From: Janthinobacterium sp. GW458P
GTDB lineage: Bacteria > Pseudomonadota > Gammaproteobacteria > Burkholderiales > Burkholderiaceae_D
DNA length: 32,267 nt
Assembly (NCBI RefSeq): GCF_002127585.1
Contig: NZ_NEGZ01000051.1
Span: forward strand, 29,869 to 62,135
Direction: 5' to 3'
Positions 11,894-21,703 of the stretch are shown here, piece after piece. The notes under the pieces were generated by a model. That model was given only the letters and a program-made list of their open reading frames with translations, did not search any database and was not told where the DNA came from. The first letter of the stretch is position 1; every line of letters starts with the position of its first letter. The position numbers and the translations under genes were made by a program.

Positions 11894-12523
11894 TTAGCGC
11901 CCCAGCCGCATGTCGAATTTCCAGCAGATCAGGCGCAATATCGTGATGCCGCTGGCGCTGGTCCATAGCGCGAAGTCGTGCTCGGCGCCGAAGTGCATCT
12001 GCAATAAATAAGCCCAGCAGCCGAAAAACGCGCAGATCGCATACGGTTTGCCGTCGCGAAACACCATCGGCACTTCGTTGCAGACGATGTCGCGCATCAC
12101 GCCGCCGAAAATCCCCGTAATTACCCCCATCATCGAGGCGATAAAGATCGGCATGCCGGCGCGCATGGCTTCGGCCACGCCCGCGATGGCGAACATGCCC
12201 AGGCCGATGGCGTCGGCGATGACGATCAGGCGTTCCGAGACGATCTGGCGCAAATGCTGGATCAGGGGCGCGGCCGTCAGGGCCAGCACGAAGATCAGGA
12301 TCGCGTATTCCTGGTGCGAGACCCAGAACAGGGGCCGCTTGTCGAGCAGGATGTCGCGCAAGGTGCCCCCGCCGAACGCCGTGATGAAGGCCACGACGAA
12401 TACGCCGACCAGGTCCATGCGCTTGCGGCGCGCTTCGATGAAGCCGGAAAACGCGCCCACCAGGATGGCGATGATCTCGATGATCTTGATCAGCGAGCCA
12501 GGCGGCAGTTGGGGTGGCATCAT
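11894..12523 (-). CDS. TRIC-family (UPF0126) cation channel-like membrane protein
   Basis: An inner-membrane protein of the trimeric intracellular cation channel family (YadS/YicG type), about 209 residues. The family has seven transmembrane helices made of two three-helix repeats plus one. Both repeat signatures are visible: FGGGTLRDILLDKRPLFW in the first half and FGGVMRDIVCNEVPMVF in the second, each ending a helix rich in Ile, Phe and Gly. Prokaryotic members conduct monovalent cations such as K+; the physiological role here is unknown. The start is uncertain. I took the ATG at 12523 for family-typical length; a GTG at 12556 would add 11 residues. No clear ribosome-binding site is seen for either. 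Confidence 0.88.
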   Translation of the reverse strand: MMPPQLPPGSLIKIIEIIAILVGAFSGFIEARRKRMDLVGVFVVAFITAFGGGTLRDILLDKRPLFWVSHQEYAILIFVLALTAAPLIQHLRQIVSERLIVIADAIGLGMFAIAGVAEAMRAGMPIFIASMMGVITGIFGGVMRDIVCNEVPMVFRDGKPYAICAFFGCWAYLLQMHFGAEHDFALWTSASGITILRLICWKFDMRLGR

Positions 12524-12567
12524 GGGCGGAGCGCTTGAGCAGGAAATAATTGTCACAGGTTAACATG

Positions 12568-12601
12568 ACACGGCCCCGAATGGTGACAAACGGGGCCGTG
12601 T
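12568..12601. repeat. 11-bp perfect inverted repeat between the Smr and TRIC genes
   Basis: ACACGGCCCCG at 12568-12578 pairs perfectly with CGGGGCCGTGT at 12591-12601 around a 12-base loop. Transcription of the minus-strand cluster would cross it. It has no T-run on either side, so it is a weak terminator at best; attenuation or mRNA stabilisation is possible. Confidence 0.55.
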
Positions 12602-12644
12602 GCAGTGCGGAACTTGTGATTGAATTGTGATCTTGCTGTCAAAG

Positions 12645-13319
12645 CTAGCGAACGGGCTGCAGCGCCGCGGAGAGCAGCACGACAAGGGCGCCATCGCCCC
12701 CTTCCGAGCGGCGCGCCTGGCAAAAGGCGACAACTTCCTCCTTTTGCACGAGCCAGCTGTGCACCATCGATTTCAAGACCGGTTCCTGGCCTTTGGAGCC
12801 GAAACCCTTGCCGTGGATCACGCGCACGCAGCGCAGCTTGCGCCGCGTGGCCTGGTTCAGAAAGGCGCCGATGCCGTCGCGCGCCTCGTCGCGGCGCAAG
12901 CCGTGCAAGTCCAGCTCATCCTGGATGGGCCAGTGGCCCTTGCGCATCTTCTTGACCACGTCCGGCCCCACGCCGGGGCGGGCGTAGTTCAGGGCCGGAT
13001 CGTTTTCCAGGTAATGGTCGACCTCGAACAAGTCCGACAGCGACTCGCGCAGCACGGCCGCATCGTCCTCTTCCGGCGTCAGCTTGCGGGCCGGCTGGGG
13101 GGCGCTGGCCGCGCCCGTTTTGGGCAGGCTGGGCACGTAGCGGTCCGACTCGGGCAGGCGCTTGACGCCGCCGATGCTGGCCTTGAACAGATTGCTTTCC
13201 ACGGCCTGCACCTTGGCCTGCTTGGCGCGCTCCGCTTCGGCTTGCGCGCGCGCATCGGCCTGTTCCTTGAGCTGCTTGCTGACCGCTTTCAGGTCGGCAA
13301 AGTCTTTCATCGACGCCAT
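12645..13319 (-). CDS. Smr-domain protein
   Basis: A 224-residue protein with a C-terminal Smr (small MutS-related) domain, a fold linked to nucleic-acid nicking or RNA cleavage. The first 60 residues are charged and helical (KQLKEQADARAQAEAERAK), a likely coiled coil. A linker and the conserved RPGVGPDVVKKMRKGHWPIQ follow, then the Smr signatures DELDLHGLRRDEA (residues 134-146) and VRVIHGKGFGSKG (165-177). It resembles E. coli SmrB in layout, a ribosome-collision endonuclease, but which Smr type this is cannot be settled here. The ATG at 13319 lies 7 bases after trxB and has AGGAG 10 bases upstream, so the two genes are very likely co-transcribed. Confidence 0.9.
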   Translation of the reverse strand: MASMKDFADLKAVSKQLKEQADARAQAEAERAKQAKVQAVESNLFKASIGGVKRLPESDRYVPSLPKTGAASAPQPARKLTPEEDDAAVLRESLSDLFEVDHYLENDPALNYARPGVGPDVVKKMRKGHWPIQDELDLHGLRRDEARDGIGAFLNQATRRKLRCVRVIHGKGFGSKGQEPVLKSMVHSWLVQKEEVVAFCQARRSEGGDGALVVLLSAALQPVR

Positions 13320-13326
13320 CTGGCGC

Positions 13327-14292
<966 letters not shown>

Positions 14293-14370
14293 CTATGAGT
14301 GGGGTCTATCCGAATTGGGGGCATACGCGCGAAGAACAAGGGCGTATTGCGCTTGCGCAAGCAATCCACG

Positions 14371-14376
14371 ATTATA
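14371..14376 (-). promoter_or_regulatory. Probable -10 element for trxB
   Basis: A perfect TATAAT reads on the minus strand 90 bases upstream of the trxB ATG. The hexamer 17 bases upstream (TCGTCG) is a poor -35, so this is a candidate only. Confidence 0.4.
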
Positions 14377-14496
14377 GACCAAGCCGCCTGTAGCGACGAA
14401 TCGTGGGGCCGCCCGGGGCATATATGGCTTAGAATACTTCCTTATTATGGGAAATTCCCTTTCAGAAACATTTTTCACCTTGCAGCGCTTCCCAGA

Positions 14497-16857
14497 ATGA
14501 CTAAACCAGCCCAGGCCAATCAAAATAGCTACACCCGAAAACCGGTCGAACGCCGGCCCCTGCCGAACCGGCTGGTGCGGCTGCTGTCCGAGGCGCGCTG
14601 GTTCGCGCTGGCCGCGTTCGCCCTGTATTTCGTGCTGATACTGGCCAGCTTCAACAAGCTCGACCCGGGCTGGTCGCACGCCACGTCCGTCGACAAGGTG
14701 GCCAACCTGGGCGGCAAGCTCGGTGCGACCTTTTCCGATCTGTTGTTGTATATCTTCGGCTTTTCCGCCTGGTGGTGGTGCGTGTGGCTGCTGCGCACGG
14801 TGTGGAATGGCTACCGCCGCCTGAGCAAGCGCTTCCTGCTGGAAGAGGAAGAGGTGGAGCGCGAGCACCATATCGAGATGCTGATCCGCATCGTCGGTTT
14901 TTCCATCATGCTGATCGGCAGCATGGGCCTCGAATACCTGCGCATGGCGAAGAGCCTGCATGTGCAGCTGCCGCGCGACCCGGGCGGCGTGCTGGGCCAG
15001 CTGGTGGGACACGCGGCCCACGTGGCCTTCGGCTTCACCGGCGCTACTTTATTACTGTTGCTGTTGTTCGGCCTCGGTTTCAGCCTGTTCTTCCACGTTT
15101 CCTGGTTGCAAGTGGCCGAGCGCATCGGCGGCGCCATCGAAGATGTTTTCAACTGGTTCGTGCTGCGCTACCAGGACCGCGAAGACCGCCGCCAGGGCGA
15201 AGTGGCCGCCGTGCGCCGCGACGAGGTGGTGGTGATCGAACGGGCCAAGCACGTGGAAAAGCACGTCGCTGCGCCGCCCGTGAAGATCGAGCCGCAGGTT
15301 GTTACTGTGGTGAAATCCGAGCGCGTGGAAAAGGAGCGCCAGGCGCACTTGTTCGAGAACCTGGGCGATGGCAAGCTGCCGCCGCTGTCGCTGCTCGACG
15401 AAGCGCCGCCCGTGGTGGAAACGGTGTCCGTGGAAACCCTGGAGTTTACGAGCCGCCTGATCGAAAAGAAATTGTCGGACTTTGGCGTGGATGCCAAGGT
15501 AGTGGCCGCTTACCCCGGCCCCGTGGTGACGCGCTATGAAATCGAGCCGGCCACGGGCGTCAAGGGCAGCCAGATCGTGGGCCTGGCGCGCGACCTGGCC
15601 CGTTCGCTGTCGCTCACCTCGATCCGCGTCGTGGAAACCATTCCCGGCAAGAACTATATGGCCCTGGAATTGCCGAACACCAAGCGCCAGATCGTGCGCC
15701 TGACGGAAATCCTCGGCTCCAAGGTCTACAACGATGGCGTGTCCAGCCTGACGATTGCCTTGGGCAAGGATATCGCCGGCAAGCCCGTCGTGGCCGACCT
15801 GGCGAAGATGCCCCACTTGCTGGTGGCCGGCACGACCGGTTCCGGTAAATCCGTGGGCATCAATGCGACGATTCTGTCGCTGCTGTACAAATCCGACCCG
15901 CTCGACGTGCGATTGATCCTGATCGATCCGAAGATGCTGGAAATGTCCGTCTACGAAGGCATTCCGCACTTGCTGGCGCCCGTCGTCACCGACATGCGCC
16001 AGGCCGGCCACGCGCTGAACTGGGCCGTCAACGAGATGGAACGCCGCTACAAGCTGATGAGCAAGATGGGCGTGCGCAATCTGGCCGGCTACAACGCCAA
16101 GATTGCCGACGCGAAAAAGCGCGAAGAACACATCCCGAATCCGTTCAGCCTGACGCCGGACTCGCCGGAGCCGCTGGAAAAACTGCCGACCATCGTCATC
16201 ATCATCGACGAGCTGGCCGACTTGATGATGGTGGTGGGCAAAAAGGTCGAGGAATTGATCGCGCGTATCGCGCAAAAGGCCCGCGCCGCCGGTCTGCACT
16301 TGATTCTGGCCACGCAGCGCCCATCTGTAGACGTGATCACGGGTCTCATCAAGGCGAACATTCCCACGCGTATCGCCTTCCAGGTCTCGTCGAAGATCGA
16401 CTCGCGCACCATTCTCGACCAGATGGGCGCGGAAACCCTGCTGGGCATGGGCGACATGCTGTACATGCCGCCCGGCACCGGCTTGCCGATGCGCGTGCAC
16501 GGCGCGTTTGTTTCCGATGAGGAAGTCCACCGCGTCGTCAGCCATCTGAAGCTGCAGGGCGAACCGAATTACATCGAGGGCATCCTCGAAGGCGGCACCC
16601 TGGAAGGCGATGGCGCCGAAGGCGGCGCGCCGGGCGAGGGCGGCGGCGAGGCCGATGCCCTGTACGACCAGGCGGTGGCGGTGGTGCTGAAAAACCGCCG
16701 CGCCTCGATTTCGCTGGTGCAGCGTCATTTGCGCATCGGCTACAACCGCGCGGCCCGTCTGCTCGAGCAGATGGAGCAGAGCGGGGTGGTATCAACCATG
16801 CAATCCAATGGCAACCGGGACATCCTGGTGCCGGCGGCCAGTAGCGAACAAGGGTAA
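14497..16857 (+). CDS. ftsK: DNA translocase FtsK
   Basis: FtsK is a septum-anchored hexameric ATPase that pumps chromosomal DNA and activates XerCD recombination at dif. The 786 residues show four transmembrane helices in the first 200 residues, a short linker, and the motor with Walker A GTTGSGKS at 445-452 and Walker [11 protein letters not shown] around Asp571. A C-terminal winged-helix gamma domain follows ([24 protein letters not shown]), which reads polar KOPS sequences. The linker is much shorter than in E. coli, as in many SpoIIIE-like family members. I chose the ATG at 14497 because upstream codons have no family likeness. lolA follows after 6 bases. Confidence 0.95.
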   Translation: MTKPAQANQNSYTRKPVERRPLPNRLVRLLSEARWFALAAFALYFVLILASFNKLDPGWSHATSVDKVANLGGKLGATFSDLLLYIFGFSAWWWCVWLLRTVWNGYRRLSKRFLLEEEEVEREHHIEMLIRIVGFSIMLIGSMGLEYLRMAKSLHVQLPRDPGGVLGQLVGHAAHVAFGFTGATLLLLLLFGLGFSLFFHVSWLQVAERIGGAIEDVFNWFVLRYQDREDRRQGEVAAVRRDEVVVIERAKHVEKHVAAPPVKIEPQVVTVVKSERVEKERQAHLFENLGDGKLPPLSLLDEAPPVVETVSVETLEFTSRLIEKKLSDFGVDAKVVAAYPGPVVTRYEIEPATGVKGSQIVGLARDLARSLSLTSIRVVETIPGKNYMALELPNTKRQIVRLTEILGSKVYNDGVSSLTIALGKDIAGKPVVADLAKMPHLLVAGTTGSGKSVGINATILSLLYKSDPLDVRLILIDPKMLEMSVYEGIPHLLAPVVTDMRQAGHALNWAVNEMERRYKLMSKMGVRNLAGYNAKIADAKKREEHIPNPFSLTPDSPEPLEKLPTIVIIIDELADLMMVVGKKVEELIARIAQKARAAGLHLILATQRPSVDVITGLIKANIPTRIAFQVSSKIDSRTILDQMGAETLLGMGDMLYMPPGTGLPMRVHGAFVSDEEVHRVVSHLKLQGEPNYIEGILEGGTLEGDGAEGGAPGEGGGEADALYDQAVAVVLKNRRASISLVQRHLRIGYNRAARLLEQMEQSGVVSTMQSNGNRDILVPAASSEQG

Positions 16858-16863
16858 AACAGT

Positions 16864-17532
16864 ATGAAGAACACGACTTTCGCAGCAAAAATGATCATCG
16901 GCGCGGCCAGCGTCGCCTGCAGCCTGCTGTTCGCGGCCAGCGCCTCGGCCAGCGCGCTGGAGCAGTTCAAGAGCTTTGCGGCCGGCACCCAGTCGGCCAA
17001 GGGCGAGTTCGTGCAGCGCCAGGTCAAGAAGGCGGACGCCAAGGCGGGAGCCAGCGGCAAGGCGAAAGTGTCCACGCCAGCGAGCGGCACCTTCGAGTTT
17101 GCCCGCCCGGGCAAGTTCATCTGGACGTATTTGAAACCGTACGAGCAGCTGCTGCAGGCGGACGGCGACAAGCTGTATATCTACGACAAGGACTTGAGCC
17201 AGGTGACGGTCAAGAAACTGGGCGACGCCCTCGGTTCCTCGCCGGCCGCCATCTTGTTTGGCAGCAACGACCTGGAAAAGAATTTCACCCTGGCCGAAGC
17301 GGGCACGCGCGATGGCCTGGAATGGCTGAAGGCGACGCCGAAAGCCAAGGACACGACGTTCGACGAAATCACCATCGGCCTGCGCAATGGCGTGCCGGAA
17401 GCGATGGAGCTGCGCGACTCGTTCGGCCAGACCTCGGTGCTGGCGTTTAAGAATTTCCAGAAAAACCCGGCGCTGTCTGCCAATCACTTTAAATTCGTCA
17501 TGCCCAAGGGCGCGGACGTCATTAATAATTAA
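16864..17532 (+). CDS. lolA: Outer-membrane lipoprotein carrier protein LolA
   Basis: A periplasmic chaperone that takes lipoproteins from the LolCDE transporter to LolB at the outer membrane. The 222-residue precursor has a signal peptide of about 30 residues ending near ASASA. The mature part shows [63 protein letters not shown] and [13 protein letters not shown], all typical of LolA. The Lys/Ala-rich insert at about residues 50-75 is longer than in E. coli. Being 6 bases after ftsK, it is in the conserved ftsK-lolA-rarA neighbourhood. A weak terminator follows. Confidence 0.94.
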   Translation: MKNTTFAAKMIIGAASVACSLLFAASASASALEQFKSFAAGTQSAKGEFVQRQVKKADAKAGASGKAKVSTPASGTFEFARPGKFIWTYLKPYEQLLQADGDKLYIYDKDLSQVTVKKLGDALGSSPAAILFGSNDLEKNFTLAEAGTRDGLEWLKATPKAKDTTFDEITIGLRNGVPEAMELRDSFGQTSVLAFKNFQKNPALSANHFKFVMPKGADVINN

Positions 17533-17558
17533 GACTGTCGCGCCTTGCGTATGAGCCG

Positions 17559-17582
17559 GCCTCGCAGCGATGCGGGGCTTTT
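17559..17582 (+). terminator. Probable terminator after lolA
   Basis: An 8-bp stem with one G-T pair (GCCTCGCA at 17559-17566 with TGCGGGGC at 17571-17578) and a GCGA loop is followed by TTTTGCATTCTT. The short T-run makes it moderate in strength. Confidence 0.65.
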
Positions 17583-17605
17583 GCATTCTTATTAGGTAAC
17601 TCATT

Positions 17606-18925
17606 ATGGCGGATCTCTTTTCCACCGCACCGCGCCAGCCGCTGGCCGAAGCCTTGCGGCCGGCTACCCTGAACGAAGTCATCGGCCAGACGCATCTGCT
17701 GGGCACGGGCAAGCCGCTGCGCCTCGCGTTCGAGGCGGGCAAGGCCCATTCGATGATACTGTGGGGGCCGCCCGGCGTGGGCAAGACCACCCTGGCGCGG
17801 CTGATGGCGAACGCCTTCGACAGCGAATTCATTGCCCTGTCGGCTGTGTTTGCCGGCGTGAAAGATATTCGTGCGGCCATGGACCAGGCCCGCCACAGCC
17901 TGGACCAGTTCGGCAAGCACACCTTGCTGTTCGTCGACGAAATCCACCGGTTTAATAAATCGCAGCAGGACGCCTTGCTGCCCTTCGTCGAGTCGGGCCT
18001 GGTGACGTTCATCGGCGCGACGACGGAAAATCCCAGCTTCGAAGTGAACTCGGCGCTGTTGTCGCGCGCGCAAGTATATGTGTTGAAATCGCTCAACGAA
18101 GACGAGATGAAGCAGCTGCTGGCCAAGGCGCAAAGCACGGCGCTCACGCACCTGAGCTTCGACGAGGCGGCCGCCGACACCCTGATCGGCTATGCGGACG
18201 GCGATGCGCGCCGCTTTTTGAACTTGCTGGAGCAGGCCGAGACGGCCGCCAGCTCGACGGGCACGACGACCATCGACGCCGCTTTCGTCGACAATGCGTT
18301 GACTCTCAATTCGCGCCGCTTCGACAAGGGCGGCGACAATTTCTATGACCAGATTTCCGCCCTGCACAAGTCCGTGCGCGGTTCGAACCCCGATGCGGCC
18401 CTGTACTGGTTTTGCCGCATGATCGATGGCGGCGCCGACCCGCGCTATCTGTCGCGGCGCATCGTGCGCATGGCCTGGGAAGACATCGGCCTGGCCGACC
18501 CCCGCGCCTTGACCATGGTCAATGATGCAGCGGAAACGTATGAACGCCTCGGTTCGCCCGAAGGCGAGCTGGCCCTGGGCCAGGCCGTCATTTACCTGGC
18601 GATCGCCGCGAAAAGCAATGCCGGCTACAACGCCTTCAATACGGCCATGGCCTTCGTCAAGAAGGATAAATCGAAGGAAGTGCCCGTGCACTTGCGCAAT
18701 GCGCCGACGAAGCTGATGAAGGAGCTCGGTTACGGCCACGCCTACCGCTACGCGCACGACGAGCCCGATGCCTATGCGGCCGGCGAAACGTATTTTCCGG
18801 ACGGCATGGCGGAACCGGGCTGGTACCAGCCCGTGCCGCGTGGCCTGGAAAGCAAGATTGCCGACAAGCTGGCGTGGCTGCGCGAGCTGGACAGGAAAGC
18901 AGGAAAACCGGCAGGCAAGGGCTGA
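17606..18925 (+). CDS. rarA: Replication-associated recombination protein A (AAA+ ATPase)
   Basis: RarA (MgsA) is a clamp-loader-like AAA+ ATPase of the WRNIP1 family that acts at stalled replication forks and binds SSB. The 439-residue product has the expected length. Seen are Walker A GPPGVGKT at residues 54-61, Walker B LLFVDEIHRF at 107-116, the sensor-1 stretch GATTENPSFEV, and the C-terminal tetramerisation part with KSVRGSNPDAALYW, RRIVRMAWEDIGLADP and GYGHAYRYAHDEPDAY. It follows ftsK-lolA, a common order in proteobacteria, and converges on the dehydrogenase gene with a 2-base gap. Confidence 0.96.
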   Translation: MADLFSTAPRQPLAEALRPATLNEVIGQTHLLGTGKPLRLAFEAGKAHSMILWGPPGVGKTTLARLMANAFDSEFIALSAVFAGVKDIRAAMDQARHSLDQFGKHTLLFVDEIHRFNKSQQDALLPFVESGLVTFIGATTENPSFEVNSALLSRAQVYVLKSLNEDEMKQLLAKAQSTALTHLSFDEAAADTLIGYADGDARRFLNLLEQAETAASSTGTTTIDAAFVDNALTLNSRRFDKGGDNFYDQISALHKSVRGSNPDAALYWFCRMIDGGADPRYLSRRIVRMAWEDIGLADPRALTMVNDAAETYERLGSPEGELALGQAVIYLAIAAKSNAGYNAFNTAMAFVKKDKSKEVPVHLRNAPTKLMKELGYGHAYRYAHDEPDAYAAGETYFPDGMAEPGWYQPVPRGLESKIADKLAWLRELDRKAGKPAGKG

Positions 18926-18927
18926 GG

Positions 18928-19665
18928 CTACAGGCCCAGCAAGCTGAAACCGTCGTCCTGCGGCGCATAGCCCACCAGCCGGCGCGTCGCGTCGATGGAT
19001 AGCCGTTTATAACGGTTGTCCGACACGCCATGCGCGACGTGGTAGCCGGGCGCCACGTCCGCCGCGATGCAGCGGGCCAGCAGCTGCACCACGTCGCGCT
19101 CGCTGATGAAGGCGGCGATGTCGCGCGCGCTGTGCTGTTGACCTGGCGCAAAGCTGGCCACGTTGGCGATGCGCACGGCAATCGCCGTCATGCCATGCTG
19201 GTGCGCGAAGGCCGACGCCACGCCTTCGCCAAAGGCCTTGCTGGCGCCATACAGGTTCGCCGGACGCGCCGGCATGCTTTCCTGCACTTGCACGTCCAGC
19301 GGATAGCCCTCGATGGCTTGCGCGCTGCTGGCGAATACCACTCTTTTCACTCCCTGCGCCTGTGCGGCGCGGAAGATATTGTGCGTGCCGATGATGTTCG
19401 GCTGCAGCAGTTGCGCATCGAAATCGGCGTCGGCGTGCGGCACGCCGGCCAGGTGCAGCACCACGTCGGTGTCCAGGCAGGCGGCCAGGCAGGCGGCGTA
19501 ATCGCTGACGTCAAGCTGCATGGAGGGGCAGGGCGCTTGCGCCAGCCCTTGCGTGTGCAGGTCGGCCAGGCGCAGGGAGAACTCCCCGTGCCGGCGCTTC
19601 CAGAAAGCGGTGCCGATGCTGCCGGCGGCGCCCGTGACGAGGACGCGCAGTGATTCTTTAGTCAT
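18928..19665 (-). CDS. NAD-dependent epimerase/dehydratase-type oxidoreductase, uronate dehydrogenase-like
   Basis: An extended short-chain dehydrogenase of 245 residues. The Rossmann motif TGAAGSIG is at 11-18, the acidic LRLADL that selects NAD follows, FASSAQA supplies the catalytic serine at about 113-114, and LYGASKAFGE gives Tyr139 and Lys143. The stretches RPANLYGASKAFGE and FISERDVVQLLARCI resemble bacterial uronate dehydrogenases, which oxidise galacturonate or glucuronate to aldarolactones, but these are longer (about 265). The substrate is therefore not certain. It overlaps the DUF2917 gene by ATGA, and the pair faces a MocR-type regulator, a likely controller. Confidence 0.85.
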   Translation of the reverse strand: MTKESLRVLVTGAAGSIGTAFWKRRHGEFSLRLADLHTQGLAQAPCPSMQLDVSDYAACLAACLDTDVVLHLAGVPHADADFDAQLLQPNIIGTHNIFRAAQAQGVKRVVFASSAQAIEGYPLDVQVQESMPARPANLYGASKAFGEGVASAFAHQHGMTAIAVRIANVASFAPGQQHSARDIAAFISERDVVQLLARCIAADVAPGYHVAHGVSDNRYKRLSIDATRRLVGYAPQDDGFSLLGL

Positions 19666-19952
19666 GTATTCCTGGTGATGAATGTTTGAGGGCGGTGCCG
19701 ATGCAGCCAGCGCAGCAGCGCGGGGCGTGGTGCGGCCGTCCCATGCACGCGGATGCGCCCGCTGCCCACGGCTTCGACCAGCACCAGGCCGTCATTCGGT
19801 ATCGTGTAGCGTTCGCCGCTGCGCAGCACGCAATCGTCGAACTGGGCGTAGGCCGTGATCCAGGCTGTGCCGGACAGGCATTCGATGACCCTGGCGCGCG
19901 CTTTTTCCAGGCGCAGGGGCCGTTCGCTGCGTAATTCGTGGTCGGTTGGCAT
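19662..19952 (-). CDS. DUF2917 protein
   Basis: A 96-residue soluble protein of the DUF2917 family, common in Burkholderiales and of unknown function. The core reads RVIECLSGTAWITAYAQFDD, then LRSGERYTIPNDGLVLVEAVGSGRIRVHG, a pattern of short beta strands like a small cupin-type barrel. I chose the ATG at 19952 because AGGAG sits 7 bases upstream; the frame extends to 20006 without support. Its stop overlaps the next gene's start (ATGA at 19662-19665), so the two are translationally coupled. It is divergent from the MocR-type regulator at 20133. Confidence 0.85.
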   Translation of the reverse strand: MPTDHELRSERPLRLEKARARVIECLSGTAWITAYAQFDDCVLRSGERYTIPNDGLVLVEAVGSGRIRVHGTAAPRPALLRWLHRHRPQTFITRNT

Positions 19953-20003
19953 GGCATCGCTCCTGTTGTGCTGACAGGAACAGCTTAGGCCCTGGGCTTG
20001 AAC

Positions 20004-20035
20004 CATGACAGATGCAGGAAATCGAAATTGTCATG
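20004..20035. promoter_or_regulatory. Operator-like dyad, CATGACA-N18-TGTCATG
   Basis: Perfect 7-bp inverted copies at 20004-20010 and 20029-20035 lie between the divergent DUF2917 and MocR-type genes, closer to the DUF2917 side. Binding by the neighbouring MocR-type protein is an inference. Confidence 0.45.
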
Positions 20036-20038
20036 CAT

Positions 20039-20062
20039 ACAGTGTGCTTCGTCGTACACTGT
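20039..20062. promoter_or_regulatory. Operator-like dyad, ACAGTGT-N10-ACACTGT
   Basis: Perfect 7-bp inverted copies with centres 17 bp apart. The same block also holds a direct repeat, TGTGCTT, at 20043-20049 and 20060-20066. It abuts the putative -35 of the MocR-type gene, a good place for autoregulation. Confidence 0.5.
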
Positions 20063-20064
20063 GC

Positions 20065-20092
20065 TTGTCAAAAAAACGGGCAACTGTATCTG
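20065..20092 (+). promoter_or_regulatory. Candidate sigma-70 promoter of the MocR-type regulator
   Basis: TTGTCA (20065-20070), a 16-base spacer and TATCTG (20087-20092), about 40 bases upstream of the start codon and directly after the dyad. Confidence 0.45.
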
Positions 20093-20132
20093 TGCGTGCC
20101 GCGCGCGCCAGCCGCATACTGAAGGGATGAAC

Positions 20133-21554
20133 ATGAGCGCGCCTTTGAACCTGTACGAGCACCTGGCCAACGAGCTGGGCGCCCTGATCGACGCGCGCGT
20201 GTTCGCGCCCGGCGACCGCCTGCCGTCGATCCGCCACCTGGCGCAGCAAAAGCGCATTTCCGTCAGTACCGTGATGCAAGCCTTGCGCCTGATGGAAGAC
20301 CGGGGGCAAGTCGATGCGCGGCCCCAGTCCGGCTATTTCGTGCGCCACCGCGCGCCGCGCCGGCCCTGCAGTGCCGATGCCCAGCACCTGAAGGAGCCGG
20401 CATTTGTCGGCATCAACAACCTGTTGATGCGCGTGCTGAAGGAAAACGAGGCGCCCGCTATCGTGCAGCTGGGCACGGCCTGGCCGCCCGACGAGATCTT
20501 GCCCATCAAGCGCATGCAGCGCACCATCAGCGCCGTGGCGCGGCGCGAACCGGCTTTATTGAGCAAGGTCAGCTGCTACGACGTCAGCGAAGGCAACTTC
20601 CTGCGCCAGGTCACGCGCCGGGCGCTGGACTGGGGCAAGCTGGACCCGCGCGAGATCGTCGTGACGAATTCCTGCACGGAAGCGATCAGCCTGTGCCTGC
20701 GCGCCGTGGCCAGGCCGGGCGACACCATCGCCATCGAGTCGGCCACGTATTTCGTGCTGCTGCAGATGATAGAAAGCCTGGGCATGAAGGCGCTGGAAAT
20801 TCCCACCGACGCGAAGACGGGGCCGTCGCTCGATGCGCTGGAGCTGGCCTTGCGCGCCGGCCTCGTGCAGGCCTGCCTGTTCGTGCCGAACGCGAACAAC
20901 CCGCTCGGCTGCGTCATGCCGGAAGCCAACAAGAAGCGGCTGGCGGGCTTGCTGTCGGAATTCAATGTTCCGCTGGTGGAAGACGACGTGTATGGCGACC
21001 TGTGCTTTGCGCCGCAGCGCCCGTGGCCCGTGAAAGCCTACGATACGAGCGGCAATGTGCTGCTGTGCTCCTCGTTTTCCAAGGCTATCACGCCCGCGTC
21101 GCGCGTCGGCTATGTGCTGGCCGGGCGTTTCGCGCAGGAAGTGGCCTTGCTGAAAACCGTGTCGAGCGGCGCCACCAGCCATTTCTTCCAGGCCGTGCTG
21201 GCCGACTTTTTGGAAGGCAGCAGCTACGACCAGCAGCTGCGCAAGATGCGGCGCACCCTGGTGCAGCGTATCGCCCGCATGTCCGACGCCGTGGCGGCCA
21301 GTTTTCCGGCGGACTGCATGCTGTCCGAGCCGCAGGGCGGTTTCGTGCTGTGGGTGCAGATGCCGCCGCAAGTCGATGCGCTGGCCCTGCATGGCCAGGC
21401 CATCGCCGACGGCGTGGCCTACATGCCGGGCCAGCTGTTCTCGGCCTCGGGCAAGTTCGGCAATTATCTGCGCCTCAATTGCGGCAATGCGTGGACGCCC
21501 CGCATCGAGCAGGCCATCGGCCGATTAGGCCGCCTGGTGCATGAGGCCTTGTAA
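20133..21554 (+). CDS. MocR/GabR-type transcriptional regulator (GntR winged helix fused to PLP aminotransferase fold)
   Basis: A 473-residue two-domain protein. Residues 1-75 are a GntR-type winged helix (LYEHLANELGALID, GDRLPSIRHLAQQKRIS, STVMQALRLMEDRGQV, ARPQSGYFV). The rest is a fold-type I aminotransferase with the PLP lysine at about 317 (SSFSKAITPASRVGY), NANNPLG for carboxylate binding, and EDDVYGDL. Such proteins sense an amino acid or vitamin B6 form and usually control a neighbouring gene. I chose the ATG at 20133 because GAAGGG is 6 bases upstream; the ATG at 20127 abuts it. It faces the DUF2917/dehydrogenase pair across two dyads. The effector is unknown. Confidence 0.92.
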   Translation: MSAPLNLYEHLANELGALIDARVFAPGDRLPSIRHLAQQKRISVSTVMQALRLMEDRGQVDARPQSGYFVRHRAPRRPCSADAQHLKEPAFVGINNLLMRVLKENEAPAIVQLGTAWPPDEILPIKRMQRTISAVARREPALLSKVSCYDVSEGNFLRQVTRRALDWGKLDPREIVVTNSCTEAISLCLRAVARPGDTIAIESATYFVLLQMIESLGMKALEIPTDAKTGPSLDALELALRAGLVQACLFVPNANNPLGCVMPEANKKRLAGLLSEFNVPLVEDDVYGDLCFAPQRPWPVKAYDTSGNVLLCSSFSKAITPASRVGYVLAGRFAQEVALLKTVSSGATSHFFQAVLADFLEGSSYDQQLRKMRRTLVQRIARMSDAVAASFPADCMLSEPQGGFVLWVQMPPQVDALALHGQAIADGVAYMPGQLFSASGKFGNYLRLNCGNAWTPRIEQAIGRLGRLVHEAL

Positions 21555-21606
21555 CTATTGTCTGCGTTTCAGTCCCTGTTTTTCACCGTTCGCTCCCTGT
21601 TTTTTG

Positions 21607-21635
21607 CCGCCGGTCGCAAGCCGGTGGCCTTGTTT
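21607..21635 (+). terminator. Possible weak terminator after the MocR-type gene
   Basis: An 8-bp stem with one G-T pair (GCCGCCGG with CCGGTGGC at 21622-21629) is followed by CTTGTTTG. The T-run is broken, so efficiency is doubtful. Confidence 0.4.
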
Positions 21636-21703
21636 GCCGCCGCTGGCTACAGTAGCACCATACCAGCAGCAGTCAAACACACAAACTAACCAGGAGTCAC
21701 ATC

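Noticed and set aside
14351..14362. Palindrome GCTTGCGCAAGC between trxB and ftsK
   Set aside because: A 12-base palindrome in GC-rich DNA is weak evidence alone and it does not align with a convincing promoter.
15052..16728. Long minus-strand open frame (558 codons) opposite ftsK
   Set aside because: Rich in His, Gln and Val without any domain; shadow of ftsK.
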